Source: Eumeta japonica (Eukaryota > Arthropoda > Insecta > Lepidoptera > Psychidae). From it: DNA of 64,000 nt. The notes under the pieces were generated by a model. That model was given only the letters and a program-made list of their open reading frames with translations. It was not told the DNA's origin and did no database searches. This document shows positions 23,227 through 38,000 of this stretch, one piece after another. The stretch spans positions 1 through 64,000 of the forward strand of contig BGZK01000745.1 in NCBI GenBank assembly GCA_005406025.1, in the 5' to 3' direction. A program made the translations under genes and the position numbers. Every line of letters begins with the position of its first letter. The stretch's first letter is position 1.

Positions 23227-25374
23227 ATTCTATTTTCCTTCTATTTTCTAGCATAAATTAGGTTATTTCTTTTAATTTCTATATTATAGCTAGATAAATA
23301 CGTACACGGTTTTCGGATCGTTTGTATGATTATTTGTGGTTAACCATACACTACCAAAATATTATTTATACTTAGGTAATAATCACGCCTGATTGTAGAT
23401 AGGGTGGTAGGTAGTGTTAGGAGCAAACGAAGGTTCGTGGTTCCGAGGAAGATAGAGTGATGGCTGCTCCCTTTTTTCTAAATCGCTCTTGACCAATATG
23501 GTATTGTATTAACTCGTCGCGGCTTCATACCCGTCATGTCAGGGGCGTGAAGAAGAGTCCTTTAGTTTGGTTATAATTTCTAGACCACAAAGACTGCACA
23601 AACTGAAACACTCGTCTGTCTTTCAGCGACTGTTGACCAGCGATAAGTTCCTAATCATGGCAAACAGAAGAAAGGCTATCTTTTTTCATATACGCCACCA
23701 CCGAATTCGCTGCCAACTTTGAGTAATGTAGAAAAAGGCGATAATCTTTTAATAAATTAGAACCTATGTTTACGGATCGTAAATAATATTGTAATGAAAT
23801 AAAAGAGATATATAAATTTAACAGATTTTTATTTCAATCACTCACACACTGTCCTAAGAACTCATTTTCAATATAAAACATATTTCAACAACTCTTGTAG
23901 TTGATTAAGATACATGGAAAAAATGTTCTAAAATGATATGGCACATTGACTAGACAGGTTTATTTGAACTTTCATAGGTAGGTATTAAATAAATTCCATT
24001 AAGCAGTTTCTTCATAAAATTAATTACTTACACAATAATTATTTAATGTAAACCTATTTAATTTTATACAGTTGCTTTAAATTAATAACATGACTGTTTC
24101 CTTTTAGTTTTTGTCAAACAGGTATTAATTGTTTGGAACTAAATAAAAAAAATTATATGTTTAAATGTAGGACAGTCTTCGTTGAATCAGAAAATGGTTT
24201 AGATAGACTAATAAAGCTTACTTCCACTAATTCTTTTTTTTTTTGGATTATGCAAAAATAAATATCTTGTGAATAACATACCTTGACATTTATGCTGTGA
24301 TAAACGACAATAAAATAATATCGCAAATTAGTATAAAGTTGACAATGTGTAATTTTGATTTGCTTTAAAAATGATATAGGCATTAGTAAGAGTTTGTGCG
24401 TATATTGCATGTATTATTCTTTAAAATAAAACGTTATAAATGTTAAGTAGCGAAGACACGTAGAAAAACATTAAGTGTCGACCACTCAATAAACTACTCT
24501 ACTGTCGTCAAGATATATTTTCGATAAATACAATTGTCAAATAAATACTACAGGTAGGTGTATTGTCTGTGTTACTTCTTACTGAGGATCATTTGTTATT
24601 ATTAACATATTAAAATTTTTCATTGCACTTTTGTAATATTCTATCAAGATTTAGGCCAAAAGTTGAATTGGATTAAATTTTAAAATTTCTTGTGCTATTA
24701 CCGTGTACAAAATCTAGACTTTTATCAGTGATCAGGTCTATATAATTTTAGAAATCGACTTATAAAACATTAATTAGCTCTAATTATTGTTCCATCATTG
24801 AACAGATTTTCAATTTTGTGAGTTGTTTATTTAATAAGATATTGGCACATTTATTTAATTATTGAAATCAATTCAAACACTTTTGTACTTCTGTGACACA
24901 AAAATGTTTCTAATTCCTAAAACTCTTAACTCTTTTACGTCTCTGATTATTAATTTTAAGTTAAGGATAAACAAATAGAGACCTTATTAAGCCAACAAAA
25001 AATGCATTGTTGCATAAACTTCACAACAATCAATTAAACATTTGATAAATAATATATGGGATATCAATACTATAAACATATCCGTCATTAGTTTTAAGAC
25101 TTGGTCAATAAGGCATAAGTTTAAAAACATTTTTTTTATCTTTAATTATTGTTCTCCTTAATTTTCAATCTCATGTGTAATAACATGATAATATCATATT
25201 CTACTATATTTATATACAATAATAATCAATGTCCGTACGTTCAGAAGCATTACATTCTCTGTACAAAGTCACATTGTTTCGTAAAATACACATGTCTTAA
25301 AAAGTATAAAAATGATTATGTGGCACATCTCTACATTAATTTTTTTCAAATCGGCAATACCCTATCTAATTAGA
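23227..25374. other. Intergenic / downstream flank of the Dscam gene
   Basis: No supported gene. AT-rich throughout. Part of this stretch could belong to a long 3' untranslated region of the Dscam gene to its right, but I cannot set the end. Confidence 0.3.
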
Positions 25375-25380
25375 TTTATT
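25375..25380 (-). promoter_or_regulatory. Candidate polyadenylation signal AATAAA for the Dscam gene
   Basis: AATAAA on the minus strand, about 470 bases after the stop codon at 25852-25854. In AT-rich DNA this hexamer is common, so its use is unproven. Confidence 0.3.
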
Positions 25381-25851
25381 TACAAAAATACTGCGTAGTT
25401 AATATACAGTATAAAAGTCTCATTCATTGCATTTTTTGTACGGCATAGAACAGGTCAGTTTCGTAATATATATTGTTAAGTATATTTGTATAAAGTAAGA
25501 GCGGGAAAAAATAAATACATATTAGACTACAGCCGACGACCTTTAATTTATCTGATGACACTGCCTGGAATATTTAATACGACAACACAACAGGAGGTAG
25601 ACAATATAAAAATATGTGGACTATTACGATTCATATGCATAAATGGCGGCTTACGATTCTTTCGTGATGCATAAGTACGTTTCGAGTATAATATCGACAT
25701 CGATACAATATATTACACTTATCGTTAGGAATATTTTTCAACGATTCGATTCTATCTATCTCTACGCACAGGTAGCGTTCCGAACATCGAAAAATGCATT
25801 TCATTATTTTCCGTGTATTAACAGTGTACCTATAACATTATCAAATTTTAA

Positions 25852-26002
25852 TTACACATTAATCTGAAACGCCTCCCTGGTGATTTTGTCGGCGGGCGCG
25901 TGCTGGTGGCGCTTGCGTCGGTGGTGGCCCTCGCACTCGTTGTCGTCGGAGAAGCGGGAGGGCGGGTGTATGTGCTCGTTGAACGACGGATAATTTGATA
26001 TA
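25852..26002 (-). CDS. Dscam2: Dscam terminal coding exon
   Basis: This GC-rich island in AT-rich DNA reads ISNYPSFNEHIHPPSRFSDD, then NECEGHHRRKRHQHAPADKI and TREAFQINV before TAA at 25852-25854. The acceptor is TTACAG. It starts in the phase left by the exon at 29170-29341, giving TTFSISNYPSFNE across the join. Confidence 0.78.
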
Positions 26003-29000
26003 CTGTAATGACAGCTAGTGTTGTTTACTGTATATCATATAAGCTATTTGCATATAAGCTATATATAGTAAACCTCCAATTGAAAGTAAATCACTGACGA
26101 ATTTTCGGAGGCATGTGTGTCGATTCGAGTATAATAAAACATCGATAATGTCCATATGGACACTTCCTGCAATGATGAGTTAATTCAATTAATTCGTTCT
26201 AAAACTACTGATTTACAAAGCGCTACAACTGTTTTATATAAAAAAAGTTATTGTCGAAGAATTTGTTTAATTTTATCAAATCTATTAATGAAATAAAATA
26301 ATAATGAATGATCTACTACTTTATCACAAGATGATCGTTATTAACATTGAGTTAAATTAAACAAAATATTAGATTGATTTCGATTAACATGACGCAGAGA
26401 TAAACTGATGATATATTGCCGCAACCCGCACAAACCGTGGTCCTGCATACTAAGACACGCGCGCGTTTGCTTATTATTAAAGGTCGTATGCGACAAAACA
26501 GATTTTTTTTCATTTGAAATTGACACTGAAATTGATTTCAAAAAATCAAACTGAAAGTTTGAAGTGTTTGTGTGTATTAATCTACGTAGAAAATTTGGAG
26601 GTTTAAGTCGGTCCAATTTGAATGTAAAATGACAATCTCTGTTTTAAAAGAGGCAAATAGGTGCCTCTTTTAAAGTATAGCCTTATTTTTTTCTCTGTTA
26701 CAAATAAATCGTGTAAAGGCAACTGATAAATTAAAGTCAATAACATCTTAAAATGCTAGTATTTGCTGCGAAAATCACGATCCCTACAACCAAAATTTCT
26801 ACTTCATACCTTAAGAAGGCTCCTCATAGAACAAAATATGATAGTAGTATAAGTACCTAACAAAAAGTTGCAGTAGGTAGTACATTTAAGTATAAACTTT
26901 GCAACTAGACAAATTAATTTCGCCATGTATTTTGTTGAAATTAAAGACTAAATACACAAATATATAATTTAGATTATACAATTATAGACAAACATGGATC
27001 CTATATTCGAAATTTGAAATGTTTACAATACTCTTAGACATGGTGCGGTTGACAGTTGTTGGCATTGACATTGAGTGCGCTTTGTTTATACAAAGAACTT
27101 ATGTGCATAAGAACACAAATGTGTTATAAGATTATCGTGTGATTGTCTGTGGCATCGTAGCTTCTAAAAGGCCGAATCAATTTCATTTTAGTCTTTTTTA
27201 TTTTAAAGATGGTTTGATCGAAATGTGCTTAGTCTAACTTGAAGAAAGTCTACTCAAACGTTTGAATATTGTCAGTACTTTTCTAGTTGATGAACGCATG
27301 TAAACATCTTCCATAGGTTTGATTGAGTCGAAATTCAATATTCTGTTACTTGAATGATATTGGAACATAGTAACTTTGGACTAAAACTGTAACATCACCT
27401 GGAATTTGCAGGATATCTAACTGCTCCCATCAACATTCAGCAGAGATATTGTGTTTGAAGTCATTGGAGTGGTCTCAGTAAATATATATATTATATATAT
27501 GCAAACTAGCTTCCGTCCGTGGCTCCGCCCACGGACATGCTGATGTATTGAATTCCTTAATTTTATGTATCGACCGATCACGTTTTCGATCATGAACCCG
27601 ATTGCTATCCCGTTCTCGATTCTGATTCCGATACAAATTTGTCTCACTCACGATTCCGATCGCTTTCCCTCTTTTGATTCCGAAACTATTCTTGATCTAA
27701 GTAGATTCCGATTCTGGTTTCTAAATATCCCGGCGCAGAACATAATAAGGTATGGTAGTGTAAAGTACGGAGGACGGATTAAGAACGTAGAAGGCAACTT
27801 AAAGGAACCAAATGAATGAATTATTAGTTTCAGATTTTCAAAGTAATTTAAATTATAAACATTTTTAAATAATATAAACTAATAATTAGTGTAAAATTAA
27901 AGTATCAAAATCCTACTTTGCGATTCTACTAAAGGCGATGTATCATGAGGTTTATTAAAGGGCTTTCTTTTGGTTGAGTTTACAAATAGGAAAAACTTAT
28001 AAGCTATGGTATGGTAAACTTTTTACTATGGTGCCATACAACTTATGTATAGTTGTCGACTAGAGCGTGTCTACTAATAATATATAAAGTTTAAAAAGGA
28101 GGAAATAAAATTTAAAGTATTAATTTTAAAAATTCCTGTCACAAAAAATATTTCTAAAAGTAAAAAGATAATACGTATTGCCTCTTTAAGTTTAATATAA
28201 CTAGTAGGTAATATTATGATCCAAGCATCGCCGTGTCAGGGGACCGATAAGTTGATAATTATAATGACAGAACACAACAACAAGGGATGAAGTATGAATT
28301 TCAAATGTAAGTAAGCTATCTAGGCATCGTAAATAAATATTAAAACACTTTATAATACAAAATAACAACACTTTTGTAAATTAAAACACACTTAATAACA
28401 AATTAAACTAATCAACCATGCATTTCTTTCAACTACTCTCCACAGAATCGACTATAGTTCATTCGTTTTGATTTTCGAACGTAAACGTATTCCGTCAATT
28501 CCGTCATTTGTCAGCTGTCAACTCTGCCATCTGTCGAAATAAAACCTTATTGCCAGCAAATAAACTGAAATCTTGAAAATAAAGATGACCTAGGTACAAC
28601 TCCATTTACATTTCAAGGAGTTGCAGTTTATAAAAATGATATTCGAATTTCCCGGTTCTGCGCTGTGCGCCAATGCATTTTAAAGAAGTGAGTTGACACA
28701 TCCAGTGCGGTGTTCCGAGTTGGCGCAATTGCGTGGCGCAACGCAGTGTTACAAATCTCTAGGTTGTAGAGGTTGCTGACGCCGATAGGTCGACGTCACT
28801 TGTTTTTGGCAGCCGACCAAGTCGCAGTATACGTGTGCAAACCCATTGTTAATTACATCCGTTTTGTGTATTGCAAGCGTGCAGTGTTTCATTTATCTGT
28901 TTAACGAATTAATTAAAGAAGTGATCTAACCACCTTGTGTCGATATTATTTCTTATCCGCTACCGCGAATATATTTAAGATGGGCAATTCCTGCGAAAAC

Positions 29001-32000
29001 ATGGCGGACGAACCTCAGATAACTACGTCACAATTTATTGGCAATCCAAGATATATATAAATATAGTTATATCAATATAGTTATACTTATCAACAATAAT
29101 AAGGAATTGCTATTTAGTCACCCGTCCTCGCGGTGTGTAGTAGCGAGTGAACGGGAATGAATCCTTCACCTAAAAGTGGTCTCATCGTTGTGGCTGCTAT
29201 ATCCGCTGGAAGATCTCACGTGACGCTTGCCGAGCGCGCCGGCTTTGCCTTTGCGCGAAGGGAAGGCTTTGCGCAGCACGCCGGCGCCCCCCAGCGACGT
29301 CTCCGATGACGATGAAGACTCTTCCCTCTCGACGCTCGGGTCTGCGCCATCGCACCGAATAGAATCCATTAAACGAAGATAGTGCCATTGAAATAGTGAT
29401 TGCGCGTGAAATATGGAAGCAGCACTTACTTAACTGCTGATGTTCGCGCAGTTAATGGAATAATTAAATTAAAAAAAAAAAATTGGAAAAATAGTTAAAT
29501 ACTACCAATAGTAAACAATCTCACTTGAGGCAGAAATGATTCAATAAGTGAAAAAATATTAAAAATCGGATAGGTATACATCAAATATAGTGGATGAAAA
29601 ACAGCCATATAAATATAATCACTATGGTTGTACTCCAGGAAAGTTGCATACCTCATATATAACGTATATAATTTTTCGACTAATCACCATAGTTACATAG
29701 CGAAAAATTATGACATTTCATTGGCTAATTAACTTTACACTTCCGGCCCGATGTATAAATATCCTGTGATTTGACAAGACTTTATGGATAAAGGTATTAT
29801 AAAAAAAATCACGATCACAATCACGATCGAGGCACGATCCCTGTACAGCTTGGAAAAGAAATATAAAATTTTACATACGAAATATATTTACAAAATTTAT
29901 TTAATAACTATTGTTAAACGGACCTTTATTTCAAAGACACTTAAATTCAAATTATGAAAACAAATTAATTAGCATTTGGTGTTTATATCGCACTGCCCTG
30001 CTACTGCTAAATTTATTTTGTAAAGTATATACAAACTACACTGACACCAATAATTACTAATATTGCCACGTCTACAGTATGCATTTTATTGTGCATCTAT
30101 CGTGTATATTTTCGCAAATGTTTATAATCTTCTCCCCTTACATAAAAATTTTATCAACGAAAACATTGTTATTGAAGTAGCCGTTTCTAAGAAAATTTGC
30201 TTAGAACATCCACCTAGGAATGTCGTATGTACAACCTTAGGTTGCGTAGGTACTGCGCCGCAGCGCGCTATGCGCTCGGCTACCCGATCGCACCATTTTC
30301 AGACCGGCGGAGTATTTATTAAGGTTGTGTCTATATTATTTATGAGTATATTTTCAATGATATATTTTTGTTATAGTTACTTTGGCAAAGTTGTTCTAAA
30401 AAAGAAGGATATTATGATGATTTGCAAAAAAATGCATAATAAAATCTATCCTGTTTACTAATATTATAAAGCTGAAAAGTTTCCTTGCACACATGAACGT
30501 CTTAGTCTTAGAAAGTACTAATTCGATTTCATTTTCAATTTCCAGTTAAGAAAATAGTTTTCAATCCAGTTTTTGGAAATTGAGTTTTCATCAGTCCTCG
30601 TCGTTTTAAGGCAATAGGAAGCTATTCTGACTGTTTGATATCTATATTAGATTTCATATAGAAAAAAAAGAATATACATAAATGAAAGCGAAATAGAAAC
30701 GCTTTAATTGTACTATTGTGCATCAACAAAAATTAATTTGAGTCAACATCAAATAATTAAGTTTGAATAATCGAATTGTTGAATCGATGACCTACCGCTT
30801 TTTATAAAGATAAAGGTGAAAAGTTTCTAAATTTCATGTCTTTTAAGTGACAATTATAGAATCAATCAAATAAGGGTAACCTATGGTTGGGGGGTGATAA
30901 CGTAAAGTATGGACTGATGATAGAATATCCAAAATGTATGCAGTTCTAAGTCCTCACCAGGGAGTTAATTAGTATATAATCTAGGCAATGTCTACTGAAT
31001 GCGGAGGCTGAGGTTCTACGAATGTCGCGCATGTAAATTGGTGCAATAGACTGGCTTATACACTGACAAGAGGGCGGTCGGTGGGGGTGCGGCGGGCGCG
31101 GCGGGCGCGCGGGCTCGCTGTCCGAGCGCGGCGCGCTGCCGTCGTCGCTGGCGTCGTCCTCGTACTCTGTAATGGGCAGGTGCAGCGTTAGTATCTTCTT
31201 CACCTCGGAGTCCGTCGATCCCAAGTTGTCTGATTCTGCAACACAGCCGCAAACAGATGCACGTATTATCTACCTGACAATATTATATCTGTCTTATTTT
31301 TTTATGTTTATATGCCAAAAAAAAAATCAATAATTAAGTTTGAGCCATTTTCCGTCTTTAGAATCATAGTCTATTTGTCTATGATATAGATAATTGACGG
31401 ACTGCGGGGCGGATTGAGCGCGGGAAGTGACGTCACATTTGATTTTCATACACAACGTAGGACGGGCCACGCGGGCGATTCGGTTCGCGAACATGCAGAC
31501 TGCATTTACATTAAAAAGCGGGCTAAAGCTAGAAATACCCATTGTGATTTATAATGCTATAGCGGGAGGGAAAGTGAATCCATTCGTGGACCACTAGATG
31601 GTTGAGGTTTGCGCTTTGAGATTGAGGTCTTTTGAAAGGACACGGCGAACAAGGTAACGCTCGCACAGAAAAATGACCTTTTATGAGCGGACGCGCACAA
31701 GTTATATCAAAATTGACTCGTAGAGTTCCGAATTAAGTCTTTACGTTAGAATAATAAGTGAAATTCTTCGTAGTGATTACAATCTCTAGGTTTGTATTTC
31801 GTTCTTAACAATTTATATGTACAGCACGCAAGAAGGGGAGATAGTGAACAAATAATTTATTTTATCGGTAACAAATGTTCATAAGCTTATCAGTGATTTA
31901 ATAATAGAAACATTAATTTAGGTATAGATATTTGAATAAAAAACCACGATGTACAATACTTATTATGCGTTATGGTAATAAAAATTTTATTAGGTTTTTT

Positions 32001-35000
32001 CATAGATTTTTAAAATATTAAGAAATTCAAGAAAAGGAATAATATTAATCGTAAACGTAACGAAAAACGGTAAATGTCACGTTCATTTTATTTTAGTTAA
32101 TTTTGAATACTTGTGTGTAAAATGCAATATGCTGCCATCTATTGGTACATAAAGAACACTATACCCACAAATACGTATTATGCAGGGTCTTTCAATGATA
32201 CATAGTGTATGCTTACCTTTATAACATAACAACACCAGTTACGCTTCCAACGAGGTTGCATAAAAGGTGATTTACTTTGTCAAATTTATTAATATTAAAT
32301 AAGTATACGGGAATTAAATAAAATTTATAAATTAGAAGGTGCAAAGCTACTTAGAAACAAAATGTTTAAAAAAATAGCTAACTACTCGCAACGGCCGTAA
32401 TGTAATATCAATTAGTATCTTTAAATTTTTGAAATATGCACCTTGACTTTCTGAATGCGGGTCCCGTAGCCGTCCGCCTTTTCTTCTTACTTTTGTGTAC
32501 TCTGGTTCTTTACCCTGAAATAAAAACGACTTATATTATAGAAAAGTAAGATTGAAAAAAAAAATGAAACAGGTTTAAAGAATATGTTAGAAATATAGTT
32601 CACGGTGTTTATGGAAATGATATAATAATTCCTTTAATAATTCCTTATTAAAGTGAATATAATTTCCAAAAATCCAACTAAAGCAATGATTTGTTAATCA
32701 AATACGATACATCACTAAAGCGATGCAGTGCTAATTTATAGGTAAGACGCGCAATTTCCAATTCAAAAGTAATGGGTTCGATTTTAAGCGTGCACGTAAT
32801 GAAGTTTCTTAAAAAATTAAGCACATTTTTGTATTGCATATCTCGCCAACGGTGATGGCCGACATCTTGTGGAAACTCATAAAGTTTTCAATAGCTGTTT
32901 ATTGCATGTGAGCCCAGTAAAGAGTGAAGGGCTCATAATCGTGTTGGGTTTAACTATCTGTGATACATGGATTTTTACCGAACTTAGATTTTTACTTGGA
33001 AATTCGATACTGAGAAAAATGCCTTACAGTTGTAAAATACTAATGTGCATTTTTTCATTAAAGAATCGAAACCTCATGTTGTACCTTAATCATTATTCGT
33101 GAATAATTAACGAGTCAATAATCTAGAGAGATAACATAAATGAATAAATCATAATTTTGCATGTGGGCAATATATAAGCATAAAATTGTTGTACATTCGG
33201 TACATTTAAAGAACGTACAAAAATTGAAGTCACAGCTTAGTAAAGTCACTGTTTAAAGCAGAAGGAGGAGCTTACATGCTGCGCCTTGTACTTGTCCGTC
33301 TGCTTGAGGTCGTGGTACACGAAGGAGCCGCGGACGGAGTGGTACGGCCCACTGTACACGTTTCCGCTGTAGCTGCTCTCGCTGTACGCCGACGGCTTGG
33401 TCAGTTGAAACGTCGCGTATGGACAGATGTCTTCTATATATTCTGAAATACATTTAACCATGTCAATAACATGTTTAAGGCGATGTAATTTTTGTCATTG
33501 TTAATGAATTGTTGGGAGGGAGAAGTATCTAAATTGCATTTTTTTTTAAATCGTCTCTTGATCGTTTTTACTATCTATGTTGGCGGTGCGTTGTTAGGTA
33601 AACGAAAACCATGGGGAACGTCGCATAATATGACGAAATGTCTTGATTATTCTATTTACAAAGTTTCAATTCTATGAATGAACCTATTCCAGTAAAGACT
33701 AACACATATATTGAACGCATATGTTAACTACAAATAATTCAAAAGTATTATACATTCAATAGTAACATACAAAACATTCAAAAGTATTATAATAAAACTA
33801 AGTAATTAAAAAAAAAGCCGGACAAATGAGCTCCCTGAGGATTTTGTACAAAATTAATTTTTTGAGAGCTTTGTGAGAGCTTTTTTATTGCTAAATTTCA
33901 TGATTCTAGGTCAAGAAGTACACTATAGGTTTGACTTTTTTTGTGAGTTTTAAAATGTGGCTTAAATGGCCGTACTTTGGTCGTATTTTTTGATTACGTT
34001 GACTTAGAACCTTGATTTTTTTACTATTTGGTATTAATGTCAATCTGATATCCTCACGTGTCCCCTCAGAAAAAGGGTATTGACAGACAGAAATACAAAC
34101 GGGCAACGAACAGACAGACAGACGAAGAAGACAAAGTGATCCTATAATCGTTCTTTTTGTCTTTAGAAGTACAGAACCCTAACAAAAATAAACATAACAA
34201 ATACAAACAAATTAAAAATCGTTAGTAACTAAAAAAAACTAAAATTACGTAATCAATAAAAGTACTAAAAAGTCAAAAAACTAGTTGGTTGGGACGGCAA
34301 CTAAACTTTTCAGCAGTCACATTAAGCTTTATATGCATTTGAAATTTGAGATTTCGTTTTTAGAATGTACTCATTTACTTTAAGACAATAATCATGTATA
34401 ATCGACGCATGCACATAAATTGATTTTGTAAGTTTGCCATTATTTTTTTTTATTGCACTTAGCTATATGTGTTTCTGTACGTTGAATGCAAAAACAATAA
34501 AAAAATCTATAAAATGGTTGACCCTGCAGGTTGTCCCTGAAACTTTTCGCTATAATATTTATCGATGGGTTGTTTGGATTATGGATCCCATAAAGAATTT
34601 CATACCTGAATTACATACCTACAGATATTCAGACGATAATGGGAAAATGTTCAAAGTTATACATCCAGGAGTCTAAAACGTAAAGATCTAATGAAAACCC
34701 TATTTTCGGAAGTCGGACTAAAAACAGCATCTACACAATTTATAAAAATACCGGTAAGTTAAAAACGCTATCTTTTAAATATTTCAACTATGTACTATAT
34801 CTTTCGAACATTCAACTCAGTGTTGATCTGTTTTACGGCATTCGACGTAGTTTTATAAGGAGAAAAAGATGATCGAATACGAAATATAAATCCATCAATA
34901 AATTCATATTTATTTTGATAAAAACCTTCCTTTTAAGAATTTTTCGTTAAGTATATTGAACGAACGAACCAATCAATTTTATTGCAATCAACGAAGATTG

Positions 35001-38000
35001 ACGCTGTTTTATAAAGAGAACAACGGTATAGATTTAAAAACTAATTTTTTAAAATTTAATCGTTACAGTTTTTGGAAAAATAATTGAAATAAATACTTTT
35101 TAGAAATAATCTTGCAACAATATCTTTAGAACAAATAAACCAATCTTAGTGAATTTAGCAACGATTAATGTATTCACTTAAGGATAAAAAATGGATAGAA
35201 TTTGGAATTACTTTGGTAGAGCAATTTACATAATATTGTAAATAAACACTTTTCAAAACAATTTTCTTCGACGATATCTTTTGAGAAAATCCACCGATTT
35301 ATAGTTTGCGGCAGTCGAAACGACTATTTGGGGAAAAGAACTGATTAGATTTTGGTGTCGAGCGATAGAGTACTCTAAAAGACATTAAAAAAAAAATTTT
35401 GTAAAAACTTTATTTTTGATATTCTTCAAAATTTACAACGCGAAATTAATTCTACTTTTCAGGAAGACTAAATTAATTGGACCCTTTTCGAATGTTGCAA
35501 ACTATGTTTCGACCGGTTATTCCGTTTAAAAGTTACGAGTGGTTAACATACATACTTGCACACGCACACAAACATACAGACATCACTAGGAAAATGATAT
35601 AAAAAATTAAATAGATTTTCAGGACCCTAAAATGACAAGATCTGGTGAAAACTCGATTTTCCATAATCGGGGTGGAAACAGTAACTTACCCACAATTTAA
35701 AAATTTTTCAATTTTCATAGCGGAAACTTAAAAAAAATGCCATAAGTTTAGAAAAACTTTGAAATTCGTAATCCATGCACGGCTGCTATAGGACAGGCGT
35801 TGCTTAATGCGGGATCGACAATAACCGAAATATTTAACATTCAGTTATGTTTAGCACATTATGTCCATTTAGAAAACCTATAAGTTCTAAATGACTATTC
35901 TTATCATTATTATTAAATGCAGCATTACCAACCGTTAGAAGCGTGTTTGTACTGATGCGGAGGCTGCTGCTGCTGCGCGCGCGTCGCCAGATACTGCTGA
36001 TCGCGGTTGGCCTTGTTCTGCAGCTGAGCCACGGACGGCGACTCGCCGGCGCCGCCGCCGTCCGCGCTGCCGCTCGCCGCGCCACCGTTCTCTGTTCGAC
36101 CGCGGCGTAATGTTGAACCATTGGAGGGTTTTATTTTGTACGTCAAAAAAAAAATGGACGGTATACAACCATGTTTTATCTACATAAATCCGTAGTTATC
36201 AAAGTAATATAATAGCTGAAACATTGTATATACGAATACTTCCCATTTCAAGTTATATTGTAATAACTCATAATTATTTGTTGCTGTTGAATTGAGTGAT
36301 GATTACAAAAAAAATTGCGTCAATTGCATCATATGATATAATAAATGAAAGGATGTGTACGAAAAATACAAACATTTTTTTATAGTTTTAAAATGCATAC
36401 TTTAAGAGATGTTGAAAATATATACGAAAAAAGAAAAGAGCCCAAAATTTTAGGCTCTTTATTTTTTATTATAAGGGGTACAATCGAAACCAAAGAGCCT
36501 GAAATTTTGGATTTCACTTATAATTTACAGGAAAACCTAAACAAAAGTGTTTAAATTCTCACGGAAAATGCAAAATATTTATCAAGAAAAAAATTGGTTG
36601 TCTGTAAAGTCGGTTTACGAGCGATAATTTTACGTGAAAGCGTCATAAGAAAACATTGATGAAAAACTGCATACTTTTATGAATTGAATTGAATTAGTAT
36701 CACTTGCCGCAATTGTTGTTGTAATAAACAATGGAAACCACATTAACTTTTATTTTACTTTATAAACAGTTGACAAAACAGTTCACGTGTAGGTTGTGTG
36801 CGGCCGCTGTCTCTCCTCTACTCGGACGCATTGGCCGATGGAATGGAAGAGAGATCACTCGTTCCGCGCTCTCGCTCGCACGCTCGGCTCGGGCGGAACG
36901 CGACAATGAATCATGCTCTTTCGTGCGTGCAGCCAGCGTTCATCGATTTATAAGACGTTATCACGTCAATATACAAGTGTTATTTGATTTCGTCGTTGGA
37001 CTAATGCGAAAATTTATTTAAAATGTGGAAACCTCTCTATAACTTTTACCTTTTAATGTCCAAACGGTGGACGTGTAGTTATTTTTTGATATGTATGCGA
37101 CCTATATACGACCTATATACTATATACATGGGAAAGGGTAAAAATACATCGGAAATATTACTAACTATTTCGTCTGACGAGGAAGACGATGGCGATGAGA
37201 GCGCCGAGCACGAGCAGCGACAGCGCGGCCGGCAGCAGCACCCGCGCGCCGCCCAACGACCGCGCGCCGGCCGCCTGCACCGGCGGCGACACCTCGCCCT
37301 CCACCACTACAGGTATGACAAATCAAGGAGTTAAATTTTAGATAAAATGTTACCAGGTTTAAAATAATTACATTTAAAGTTTGTCTTGAACGATACTGAA
37401 GGTAAAGACGGCATTAAACTTTTATTATTTTAGTCTATGCATAGTATTATTTGCAAAGATATCATCCACAAAAGAAAAGCGACGCATGCAAGCGTCGTTT
37501 TATTGTTAAGTAATGAAAAGCAATGTGTTTGGTATTTCATTATTATTGTCCAAATCGATGTAAGGTTCTATCAATTTTCAACAAGACAAAGAAATATTTG
37601 AGCCATAGAATATGAAGAGACGTTTTTTAGAGATTGTCAGTAACATTAAATATAAACATAACAGTGACAGATTTATGAAATGTTAAGGGTTACGTTTTAT
37701 TAATTTTTACGTTTTTATAAATACTGCATTTATTAGTTATTAAATATTGAGTTACTAGAGATTTTGTATTTAAAAGTTAACAAAAGCGTAGACACGGTTC
37801 CGTTTTTTTCTTAGTGCTTTTTCTACAGTACTAAATAAAAAATCGAATACTTTTTGTCTTAGCAGATATATGTTCTGTTTTACGGTAGGTGGCGTGCTCA
37901 TATAGAATAAGATCGTGGCTCCTCTCACATGAACATTTGATAAATCCCTTCATGTTTTGTATTCGAAGATGGACATCCATCTGTCCATTTACCCATCGAC

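Larger units (their letters stand above)
26003..29169 (-). other. Dscam last intron, with repeat fragments
   Basis: AT-rich noncoding DNA. It holds a hairpin (TTTAAAAGAGGCA and its complement at about 26643-26674), a repeat fragment at 27495-27725, and a GC-richer stretch at 28640-29060 with a short open frame (see findings). No Dscam coding text seen. Confidence 0.4.

Noticed and set aside
30063..30461. 132-codon plus-strand ORF
   Set aside because: Its second half is a dispersed repeat also found at 58446, and the first half has no recognisable motif.
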